NCBI GenBank assembly: GCA_029931885.1
Contig: JAOZRJ010000025.1
Span: 6,328 to 11,461, forward strand
Length of the DNA stretch: 5,134 bases
Direction of reading: 5' to 3'
Source: Candidatus Omnitrophota bacterium
Lineage (GTDB): Bacteria; Omnitrophota; Koll11; Zapsychrales; Aceulaceae
Below, piece after piece: positions 1 to 5,134 of this stretch. The position numbers were made by a program, and so were the translations under genes. The number at the start of each line of letters is the position of its first letter. Positions within the stretch are counted from its first letter, which is position 1. The notes under the pieces were generated by a model. That model worked only from the letters and a program-made list of their open reading frames with translations, was not told the DNA's origin and did not search any database.

Positions 1-598
1 CAGCTGCGATAGCTTCCAGGCCAACCGGTCCACCTTTATAATAATCAATAATCGGAGCCGTACTTTCTAAATAAACATCAATTCTTTTACGAATAGTTTC
101 CTCGTTATCATCTGCTCTCTGATATAACTCTCCATCACATGAATCACAAACACCATCTTGTTTTGATGGCATATTAACTGTATGGTATAGCGCTCCACAA
201 CCTCTACAAACGCGGCGACCCGTTAAACGCTGAATAACAACTTCACTGTCAACTTCCATATATACAACATAATCAATAGGCTGATTGATTCGCTCAAGAA
301 TATCATTTAAATCTTCAGCTTGACTTTTTGTCCTCGGAAAACCATCTAATAAATATCCTATTGATGCATAGTCTTTGCTACTCAAACGACTTTCGATAAT
401 CTTTGTTACAACTTCATCTGGAACCAATCCACCGCTTTCAACAAATTTCTTTACTTCTTGCCCCAAGGAAGTATTATTTTTCATTTCCTCCCTTAATATG
501 TCACCCATCGAAATATGTTTTAGCGCCAACTCTTTTTCCAAAAGCTTAGCCTGTGTTCCTTTTCCAGCTCCTGGCGCGCCCAACAAAATCAGCCTCAT
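1..598 (-). CDS. adk: Adenylate kinase, zinc-LID type (3' end beyond window)
   Basis: Adenylate kinase converts ATP + AMP to 2 ADP in the cytoplasm. The first 199 residues are visible; bacterial enzymes have about 215, so only the C-terminal tail is missing past the left edge. The P-loop GAPGAGKGT is at residues 7-15 (Lys13). The AMP-site stretch ISMGDILR is at 29-36 (Arg36) and DGFPRT at 85-90 (Arg88). The LID begins at RLTGRR (124-129) and ends in RADD (161-164) and IRKR (169-172), which supplies the phosphate-binding arginines. Cys131, Cys134, Cys151 and Cys154 form CxxC-x16-CxxC, the structural zinc site seen in Gram-positive-type Adk and absent from the E. coli enzyme. Residue 31 is Met where Thr is usual. 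The ATG overlaps the secY stop as ATGA, with an SD-like AGAGGA at 604-609, five bases upstream, inside secY. Translation is therefore probably coupled to secY. Identification is firm. Confidence 0.97.
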   Translation of the reverse strand, partial: MRLILLGAPGAGKGTQAKLLEKELALKHISMGDILREEMKNNTSLGQEVKKFVESGGLVPDEVVTKIIESRLSSKDYASIGYLLDGFPRTKSQAEDLNDILERINQPIDYVVYMEVDSEVVIQRLTGRRVCRGCGALYHTVNMPSKQDGVCDSCDGELYQRADDNEETIRKRIDVYLESTAPIIDYYKGGPVGLEAIAA

Positions 599-1944
599 CG
601 TCTTCCTCTCATGTGTCCTGTTTTCATAAATCCATCATAATGACGCATCAATAATTGCGATTCCATTTGTTTTACAGTATCAATCATAACTCCAACAATA
701 ATCAAAATACCTGTCCCACCAAAGAATGACGCAACGAGATACGGAACTTTAAACGCTGCCATAATAGCATCAGGCATAACAGCAATCACACACATAAAAA
801 ATGCTCCAGCAAGCGTAATTCGTGTCATAACAAAATCAAGAAAATCTGCTGTTGGAACTCCTGGTCGAACACCCGGAATAAATCCTCCGTGCTTTTTCAT
901 ATTCTCGGCAACATCAACAGGGTTAAAGACAATCGCTGTATAAAAATAGCAGAAAAATATAATCAACAAACCATAAAGAAAATAGTACGCTCCGTGCCCT
1001 CTCATAAAAAAACCTGCAAAGGATTGTAATCCTTGATGAGGAATAAAACTAGCCAACGTTGCCGGAAAAAGTAAAATAGACTGCGCAAAGATAATAGCGA
1101 TAATCCCAGCAGTATCCACTTTAAGAGGAATATACGTACTTTGTCCGCCGTAAACTTTTCTTCCTACAATTCTACGCGCATATTGGACAGGAATTCGCCG
1201 CTGCCCTTGCGTGATCAAAGTGATGGATAAAATAACAGCTATAAGAAAGAACACCATAATTACCAAAGTCAATGGCTGAATCTGTCGCATCGATGCTGTT
1301 TTTGGTGACAAAAGAACAATTAAGGTTCGAATTGCATCAGGAGCACGAGAAAGAATACCAGCTGTAATAATAAGCGATATTCCTTGTCCAATCCCTTTTT
1401 CTTGAATCTGCTCACCAAGCCACATCAAAAGAACAGTTCCACAGGCCAAAGTAAAAACCGTTGTAAAACGAAATGCCCATCCTGGATGATTAACAACCTG
1501 AAGCCCTTGAAATGCTTGAGGACTTTCTAACCATAACGCAATAAAATAAGACTGAATAATAGCTAAACCTAAAGTCCCATAGCGTGTATATTGAGTAATC
1601 TTTTGATGTCCTGTTTGACCCTCTTTAGATAATTTCTCTAAAGCTGGAATAACTGCCGTTAAAAGTTGCATAATAATAGAACTTGAAATATACGGCATAA
1701 TCCCTAAGGAAAATACGGTCATCTTCTGAAGGGCTCCTCCAGAAAACATATTCATCATGCCAAAGATCGTTCCACCGCCGGAAGATTCATTAATCCGCTG
1801 AAAAAATTCGGCTAAAACTGCCCCATTAACTCCAGGCGTTGGAATATGACATCCAACTCTATACGCAGCAATAATCGCTAATGTAAAAAGAATCTTCTTT
1901 TTTAAATCAGGTATTTTAAAACAATTAGCAAATGCTTTTAGCAT
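595..1944 (-). CDS. secY: Preprotein translocase subunit SecY
   Basis: SecY is the channel subunit of the SecYEG translocon in the inner membrane; it passes unfolded proteins outwards and releases membrane segments sideways. The 449-residue length is normal. Roughly ten hydrophobic segments can be read, near residues 17-35, 70-95, 117-139, 158-176, 186-212, 225-246, 275-299, 317-341, 372-395 and 399-422. Family landmarks are the glycine-rich plug region and FSGGALQKMTVFSLGIMPYI (67-86), GEQIQEKGIGQGISLII (177-193), the cytoplasmic loop GQRRIPVQYARR (247-258), GGFIPGVRPG (353-362, where Arg360 matches the functionally critical E. coli Arg357), and the C-terminal ESQLLMRHYDGFMKTG (428-443). It starts 14 bases after rplO. 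Those bases (TTTAGAAATTTTTT) hold no convincing Shine-Dalgarno, so initiation may depend on coupling to rplO. It overlaps adk by four bases. The assignment is firm; membrane borders are approximate. Confidence 0.98.
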   Translation of the reverse strand: MLKAFANCFKIPDLKKKILFTLAIIAAYRVGCHIPTPGVNGAVLAEFFQRINESSGGGTIFGMMNMFSGGALQKMTVFSLGIMPYISSSIIMQLLTAVIPALEKLSKEGQTGHQKITQYTRYGTLGLAIIQSYFIALWLESPQAFQGLQVVNHPGWAFRFTTVFTLACGTVLLMWLGEQIQEKGIGQGISLIITAGILSRAPDAIRTLIVLLSPKTASMRQIQPLTLVIMVFFLIAVILSITLITQGQRRIPVQYARRIVGRKVYGGQSTYIPLKVDTAGIIAIIFAQSILLFPATLASFIPHQGLQSFAGFFMRGHGAYYFLYGLLIIFFCYFYTAIVFNPVDVAENMKKHGGFIPGVRPGVPTADFLDFVMTRITLAGAFFMCVIAVMPDAIMAAFKVPYLVASFFGGTGILIIVGVMIDTVKQMESQLLMRHYDGFMKTGHMRGRR

Positions 1945-1958
1945 AAAAAATTTCTAAA

Positions 1959-2405
1959 TTATTTTTGGACAGACTCAGCTTTTCCACCTGCTTTTTCAAT
2001 CTTTTCCTTTGCAGACTTAGAAAAACTATGCGCCTGAACCGTTAAAGGTTTCTTAAGGTCGCCTACACCTAAAATTTTAACCAACTTAGACACGCTTTTG
2101 ATTAATCCTTTAGATTTTAAAAATTCAAGATTAACAGTCGTCCCTTCCTTAATCTTTTCAAGCATTTTAAGGTTAACAAGCTGATAGATCTTATATCGTC
2201 TCACTCGAAATCCAACCTTAGGCAATCTACGGATCAAAGGCATCTGACCTCCTTCAAGCCCATGGATAATCGATCGTCCAGATCGAGACTTTTGCCCGTT
2301 TTCACCACGACCAGCAGTCTTACCAATACCAGATCCTTGTCCACGCCCAACAATTCTTCTTTTCTTCCGTGCCCCTTTAGGTTTTTCTATCTCATGTAAA
2401 AACAC
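1959..2405 (-). CDS. rplO: 50S ribosomal protein L15
   Basis: L15 is a late-assembling large-subunit protein whose extended N-terminal arm threads into 23S rRNA. The 148 residues match the usual length (about 145). The N-terminal LHEIEKPKGARKKRR (3-17) and the Gly/Arg-rich arm GRGQGSGIGKTAGRG (20-34) are typical, followed by GGQMPLIRRLPKVGF (52-66) and the globular C-terminal domain ending in a basic tail. The start codon is GTG (2405-2403): no in-frame ATG exists between it and the conserved LHE motif, and GGAG at 2414-2417 sits eight bases upstream. The gene begins three bases after the rpsE stop, in the run TAATAAGTG. In most bacteria rpmD (L30) separates rpsE and rplO; here it does not exist. 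Identification is firm and the start is well supported. Confidence 0.97.
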   Translation of the reverse strand: MFLHEIEKPKGARKKRRIVGRGQGSGIGKTAGRGENGQKSRSGRSIIHGLEGGQMPLIRRLPKVGFRVRRYKIYQLVNLKMLEKIKEGTTVNLEFLKSKGLIKSVSKLVKILGVGDLKKPLTVQAHSFSKSAKEKIEKAGGKAESVQK

Positions 2406-2417
2406 TTATTATTCTCC
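2406..2417 (-). promoter_or_regulatory. rplO ribosome binding site with tandem rpsE stop codons
   Basis: Read on the minus strand, GGAG (2417-2414) lies in the last codons of rpsE, followed by the stop TAA (2411-2409), a second in-frame TAA (2408-2406) and then the rplO GTG. The eight-base spacing supports GTG as the L15 start. The double stop would prevent read-through at a junction where ribosomes probably terminate and restart. Confidence 0.7.
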
Positions 2418-3083
2418 AATTTCTTTAAACGGCTTCAACCGAAGTAACCCATCGGCTGTTGCTTTAATGACATTTATCGGGTTGTTCGAACGATGACACT
2501 TTGTCAAAATATTATGTATTCCTACTGCATCACAAATAGCACGAACAGGACCTGCAGCAATAACACCAGTTCCTTCAAATGCAGGCTTTAATAAAACCGT
2601 TGCTCCTCCACATCGACCAATAATTTCATGAGAAATAGTTCCTTTTCTCAAAGGAATACTTACCATTTTCTTTTTTGCAATACGTAAAGATTTTTGTATC
2701 GCTGTAGCAACTTCCGGAGCCTTATCCAAGCAATAACCAAACTGCCCCTTTCCATCGCCAACAACAACCAACGCACTAAATGATAATTTCTTGCCACCTT
2801 TTGTAACTTTTGTAATACGATTAATGGAAATAACTTTCTCAATGAAACCAGAATCATCTTGTTTTCTAGCAGGAGGTCTTCCAGCCCATCTTTTCTTTTT
2901 TATTTCCGGAGATGCTTTTTTAGCCACATCTTTTTGAGGCAAAACTTCTTCGGTAGAAACTTTTTTAGTTTCATTTTCCTGATTATTATCGCCACTAACA
3001 GCTTGTTCAGAAGTCTTTTTTTCGACTTCTACATTTTCTTGTTGCGGCTCTTTTTCAACATTTTTTTCTTTATCTTCACTCAT
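2409..3083 (-). CDS. rpsE: 30S ribosomal protein S5 with long charged N-terminal extension
   Basis: S5 lies near the mRNA entry side of the 30S subunit and contributes to decoding accuracy and mRNA unwinding. The conserved body begins near residue 78 with GFIEKVISINRITKVTKGG (79-97). The double-stranded-RNA-binding-like domain continues through SALVVVGDGKGQFGY (103-117), and the C-terminal domain contains KPAFEGTGVIAAGPVRA (166-182), GIHNILTK (188-195) and NPINVIKATADGL (201-213). The protein is 224 residues, against about 165-170 for E. coli or Bacillus. The excess is residues 1 to about 75: Glu, Lys, Gln, Asn and Ser rich, without hydrophobic clusters, so probably disordered, ending in a basic KKKRWAGRPPARK patch (62-74). 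The C-terminus is short, stopping soon after the core. The ATG is supported by GGAG at 3089-3092 and by a one-base overlap with the rplR stop (TAATG). A later start would leave a long unassigned gap and lose this signal. Confidence 0.96.
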   Translation of the reverse strand: MSEDKEKNVEKEPQQENVEVEKKTSEQAVSGDNNQENETKKVSTEEVLPQKDVAKKASPEIKKKRWAGRPPARKQDDSGFIEKVISINRITKVTKGGKKLSFSALVVVGDGKGQFGYCLDKAPEVATAIQKSLRIAKKKMVSIPLRKGTISHEIIGRCGGATVLLKPAFEGTGVIAAGPVRAICDAVGIHNILTKCHRSNNPINVIKATADGLLRLKPFKEIGE

Positions 3084-3445
3084 TAGAACTCCAGTCCACC
3101 TTTTCTTACCGCTTCAGCAAATGCCTTTACTCGTCCATGGTAAAGATACCCCCCGCGGTCAAAACAAACTTTCTTAATCCCTTTTTCCTGCACCTTAGCT
3201 GCAAAAGCTTCGCCTAGCAAAGCTGCAGCTTTTATATTTCCACAATTTTTCATTTTTTTCTTAATTTGCTGATCTAGAGTTGAAAGCCCCATCAAAGTTT
3301 TTCTTTCAACGTCATCAATTAAAGATACCGAAATATTTTTCAGGCTACGATGAACACACAACCTTGGTTGTTGTGACGTTCCTTTAACTTTAGTTCGAAT
3401 TCTTTTATGTCGAGAAATTCTTTTCTTTTCTTTAGCAATTGTCAT
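3083..3445 (-). CDS. rplR: 50S ribosomal protein L18
   Basis: L18 binds 5S rRNA together with L5 and helps dock it on the central protuberance of the 50S subunit. The 120-residue length is typical. The N-terminal basic segment (residues 4-22, RISRHKRIRTKVKG at 9-22) is the 5S-contacting tail. PRLCVHRSLKNISV (27-40) is the conserved first strand region, and FDRGGYLYHGRVKA (95-108) near the C-terminus is a signature of bacterial L18, ending in GGLEF. It starts five bases after the rplF stop, and its stop shares one base with the rpsE ATG. The bases before its ATG (AAAGTAACTATT) contain no good Shine-Dalgarno sequence, so translation probably relies on ribosomes arriving from rplF. Identification is firm. 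Confidence 0.97.
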   Translation of the reverse strand: MTIAKEKKRISRHKRIRTKVKGTSQQPRLCVHRSLKNISVSLIDDVERKTLMGLSTLDQQIKKKMKNCGNIKAAALLGEAFAAKVQEKGIKKVCFDRGGYLYHGRVKAFAEAVRKGGLEF

Positions 3446-3450
3446 AATAG

Positions 3451-3990
3451 TTACTTTGTAACAGATTTTCCTTGTTTACGTTTAACAATTTCACCAGAAT
3501 ATCTGATCCCTTTTCCCTTATAAGGTTCCGGTGGTTTAATCTTTCGTATCTTTGCAACAGTATTTCCCAAAGAAACGTTATCAATTGATTCAAATTCAAG
3601 CTCTGTAGATGTTATCGCTTTCACTTTAACGCCTTCTGGAACAACAAATTCAACCGGATGGCTAAATCCTAAATTTAAAGTAAGCTTTTGCCCTTGAACC
3701 TGAGCTCGAAAACCAATTCCTTGAATTTCCAGCTTCTTCATATGCCCTTGCGTAACGCCTTTAATCATATTTACCAAACAAGATCTGATTGTTCCGTGAT
3801 TTGAGCGATCTTGCTTCGTATCGCCTGTCCTTGTCACAATAATTTTCCCGTCTTTAGGTTCAATACAAATTCTATCAGGTACATTAAGGGAAAGCTTTCC
3901 CTTTGGTCCTTCGACTAGAACATCATTATCCTTAACGGCGATCTTGACGTCTTTAACAATATCAATATGTTGTTTTCCTATTCTCGACAT
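3451..3990 (-). CDS. rplF: 50S ribosomal protein L6
   Basis: L6 is a two-domain 23S rRNA-binding protein near the factor-binding site of the large subunit. The 179 residues match the family (about 177-180). It starts MSRIGKQ, the usual L6 N-terminus. Domain 1 includes VEGPKGKLS (26-34) and the repeat-domain segment GFRAQVQGQKLTLNLGFSHP (93-112). Domain 2 carries the C-terminal signature PPEPYKGKGIRYSGE (153-167), followed by a basic tail. An in-frame upstream ATG at 4026 would add 12 residues and overlap rpsH by 29 bases. I rejected it because AGGAG (3995-3999) sits just before the 3990 start and the homologous N-terminus is MSRIGK. Seven bases separate it from rpsH. The sequence is ordinary for the family. 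Confidence 0.97.
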   Translation of the reverse strand: MSRIGKQHIDIVKDVKIAVKDNDVLVEGPKGKLSLNVPDRICIEPKDGKIIVTRTGDTKQDRSNHGTIRSCLVNMIKGVTQGHMKKLEIQGIGFRAQVQGQKLTLNLGFSHPVEFVVPEGVKVKAITSTELEFESIDNVSLGNTVAKIRKIKPPEPYKGKGIRYSGEIVKRKQGKSVTK

Positions 3991-4000
3991 AATTCTCCTA
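3991..4000 (-). promoter_or_regulatory. rplF ribosome binding site fused to the rpsH stop codon
   Basis: On the minus strand the junction reads TAGGAGAATTATG: the rpsH stop TAG provides the first bases of the AGGAG Shine-Dalgarno core (3999-3995), four bases before the rplF ATG. The arrangement decides the rplF start at 3990 rather than 4026 and suggests termination-reinitiation coupling between S8 and L6. Confidence 0.75.
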
Positions 4001-4393
4001 CCAAATATAACACAAAACTTCTCCACCGGTTTTTAACTCACGAGCTTGTCGGCCATCTACAACTCCTTTAGAAGTTGAAAGAACTGCGGTTCCCAATCCA
4101 TTAAGAACTCTTGGAATCTTGTTATGGGGCGCATAGACCCTCAATCCTGGACGTGAAATACGCTTTAATCCAATGATTGCCGCTTTTTTGCCATCATATC
4201 TTAAATAAATTTTAATTGTTCCTTGTACGTTGTCTTTCAGTAAGCGAAAATCTTCGACATAGCCATCTTTCTTAAAAATCTCTAAAATCTTTTCAGAAAG
4301 CTTTGATGCCGGAACATCAACGAACTCTTTTTTCGCTTGTACCGCGTTGCGAATACTTGTCAGCATATTACTAATTGGATCTGATAATGACAT
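3998..4393 (-). CDS. rpsH: 30S ribosomal protein S8
   Basis: S8 binds helix 21 of 16S rRNA in the central domain of the small subunit, and in E. coli it also represses the spc operon by binding its mRNA. The 131 residues are of normal length. The N-terminus SDPISNMLTSIRNA (4-17) is the conserved first helix, RISRPGLRVY (78-87) is the linker region, and STSKGVVDGRQAR (106-118) with GGEVLCYIW (123-131) is the C-terminal RNA-binding signature. AGAGGA at 4402-4407 lies eight bases upstream of the ATG. It follows rpsN by 19 bases and precedes rplF by seven. The regulatory target described in E. coli (near the start of rplE) lies outside this window, so autoregulation cannot be tested here. Confidence 0.97.
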   Translation of the reverse strand: MSLSDPISNMLTSIRNAVQAKKEFVDVPASKLSEKILEIFKKDGYVEDFRLLKDNVQGTIKIYLRYDGKKAAIIGLKRISRPGLRVYAPHNKIPRVLNGLGTAVLSTSKGVVDGRQARELKTGGEVLCYIW

Positions 4394-4412
4394 ATAAAAT
4401 ATCCTCTCTAAA

Positions 4413-4598
4413 TTACCAGCTTGCTTTCTTTACTCCAGGAATTTCACCTTTCCAAGCAAGCTCTCGAAAACAAATTCGGCAAATTCCAAAACGGCGCAAA
4501 AATCCTTTCGGCCGGCCGCATAAAGTACAACGATTATGTTTCCTTGATGGAAACTTTGGTTCTCTTGCTTCTCTTATTCTTAATGCTTTTCTTGCCAT
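4413..4598 (-). CDS. rpsN: 30S ribosomal protein S14, zinc-binding short form
   Basis: S14 is a small protein of the 30S head, contacting 16S rRNA near S3, S10 and S19. This 61-residue protein is the short 'type Z' (C+) form; the longer zinc-free form has about 100 residues. Cys24, Cys27, Cys40 and Cys43 (CTLC and CRIC) form a CxxC-x12-CxxC zinc ribbon around the conserved [14 protein letters not shown] stretch (28-41). The C-terminal [18 protein letters not shown] (44-61) is diagnostic of the family. A good AAGGAAG ribosome binding site is at 4606-4612, seven bases before the ATG. It lies 15 bases after the rplE stop, in its usual place between L5 and S8. Some databases call this form rpsZ or rpsN1. 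Confidence 0.97.
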   Translation of the reverse strand: MARKALRIREAREPKFPSRKHNRCTLCGRPKGFLRRFGICRICFRELAWKGEIPGVKKASW

Positions 4599-4613
4599 AC
4601 TAATTCTTCCTTA

Positions 4614-5134
4614 TTAATTCTTTCGAAAAGGCATACCCAAAAGACTTAAAATCTCAAACGTTTGCTCTTGAGGGCCGTGATTAAAAACAAATGTTATATC
4701 CATTCCCTGTGCTCGCTGTAATTGATCTGTCTGAGCTTCAGGAAAAATGGATTGATCAGAAATGCCTAAAGTGTAGTTACCCATCCTATCAAATGATTTT
4801 CTTGAAATCCCATTAAAGTCACGAATTCTAGGAAGCGTGACATTTACTAGTCGATCAACAAATTCATACATTTTTTCTTTTCTTAAGGTCACCTTACATC
4901 CAATAGGCAACTTTTCTCTTAATTTAAAATTTGATATAGCTTTTTTTGATCTAGTCATAATTGGTTTTTGACCGGTAATAGCAGCAAGATCTTTTATAGC
5001 AGATTCAAGAATCTTAATATCACTAATGGCCTCTCCGACTCCCATGTTGATAACAACCTTTTCTAAACAAGGGATAGCCATTTTATTCTTAACAGCGAAT
5101 TTCTCTTGAACGCTAGGAACTACTTCTTTTTGAT
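4614..5134 (-). CDS. rplE: 50S ribosomal protein L5 (5' end beyond window)
   Basis: L5 binds 5S rRNA with L18, shapes the central protuberance, and contacts the P-site tRNA and the 30S head. The visible 172 residues start mid-gene at the right edge; the family has about 179, so only some seven residues are missing. The reading frame continues upstream of the Met at 5081 into [14 protein letters not shown], the normal L5 N-terminal helix, so that Met is internal. Landmarks, numbered from the first visible residue, are INMGVGEA (28-35), TGQKP (53-57), [16 protein letters not shown] (69-84), RDFNGIS (104-110), GNYTLGI (118-124), MDIT (144-147) and the C-terminal LLGMPFRK (164-171). The gene ends in tandem TAA codons (4616-4611), 15 bases before rpsN. 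Upstream rplX is expected beyond the edge but is not seen. Confidence 0.97.
   Translation of the reverse strand, partial: QKEVVPSVQEKFAVKNKMAIPCLEKVVINMGVGEAISDIKILESAIKDLAAITGQKPIMTRSKKAISNFKLREKLPIGCKVTLRKEKMYEFVDRLVNVTLPRIRDFNGISRKSFDRMGNYTLGISDQSIFPEAQTDQLQRAQGMDITFVFNHGPQEQTFEILSLLGMPFRKN

Noticed and set aside
375..629. Plus-strand open frame of 84 codons across the adk start.
   Set aside because: It lies antisense to the strongly conserved P-loop and AMP-site coding sequence of adk, and its product resembles nothing known.
1945..1958. A/T-rich gap between rplO and secY as a possible terminator or promoter.
   Set aside because: There is no GC-rich inverted repeat, and 14 bases are too few for a promoter on their own; the genes look co-transcribed.
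2660..2857. Minus-strand 65-codon open frame inside rpsE in another frame.
   Set aside because: It overlaps the conserved S5 core entirely and shows no family features; L30 motifs are also absent, so it is not a displaced rpmD.
2859..3086. Plus-strand open frame of 75 codons, very rich in Phe, Leu, Ser and Arg, resembling a membrane peptide.
   Set aside because: It is the exact antisense of the Lys/Glu-rich S5 extension (AAA/GAA codons read backwards give TTT/TTC), with no ribosome binding site or homology that I recognise.
3991..4026. A 12-residue upstream extension of rplF from an ATG at 4026, overlapping rpsH.
   Set aside because: The L6 family begins MSRIGK, which lies at 3990 with AGGAG directly before it; the upstream stretch is the rpsH 3' end read in another frame.
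4375..4617. Plus-strand open frames of 60-80 codons over rpsN.
   Set aside because: They are antisense shadows of the zinc-form S14 gene, which has its own ribosome binding site and clear family motifs.
5079..5081. ATG at 5081 as the start of rplE.
   Set aside because: The open frame continues upstream to the window edge and encodes the normal L5 N-terminal helix, so this Met is internal and the gene is simply cut by the window.

Overview
The window is a continuous piece of a bacterial spc (ribosomal protein) operon, with every gene on the minus strand, so transcription runs from the right edge to the left. In transcription order the genes are rplE (L5, 5' end cut off), rpsN (S14, short zinc form), rpsH (S8), rplF (L6), rplR (L18), rpsE (S5), rplO (L15), secY (translocon) and adk (adenylate kinase, 3' end cut off). 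No plus-strand gene is supported, and no tRNA, rRNA, mobile element, repeat array or CRISPR is visible.

Right part (about 2400-5134): six ribosomal protein genes. Gaps are 3 to 19 bases, and rplR/rpsE share one base (TAATG). L5, S14, L18 and L6 belong to large- or small-subunit cores that are made together, so the layout gives coordinated, coupled translation from one mRNA. Left part (1-2405): rplO, then secY, then adk, whose ATG overlaps the secY stop (ATGA). The secY-adk order is common in Gram-positives and many other phyla and differs from E. coli, where adk lies elsewhere.

Three things depart from the textbook arrangement. rpmD (L30) is absent between rpsE and rplO, where only three bases remain. 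S5 carries a roughly 75-residue Lys/Glu-rich N-terminal extension. The adenylate kinase has a four-cysteine zinc LID and a Met at the position that is normally Thr in the AMP-binding site.

The organism is a bacterium with AT-rich DNA and an AT-leaning third codon position. Bacterial-type L5/S8/L6/L18/L15 and SecY exclude archaea. Loss of L30 plus an extended S5 would suit several deep-branching or uncultured phyla (for example Omnitrophota or relatives of the PVC group), but this is a weak inference from one locus. I see no novel multi-gene system here: it is a housekeeping region with a few lineage-specific variations.
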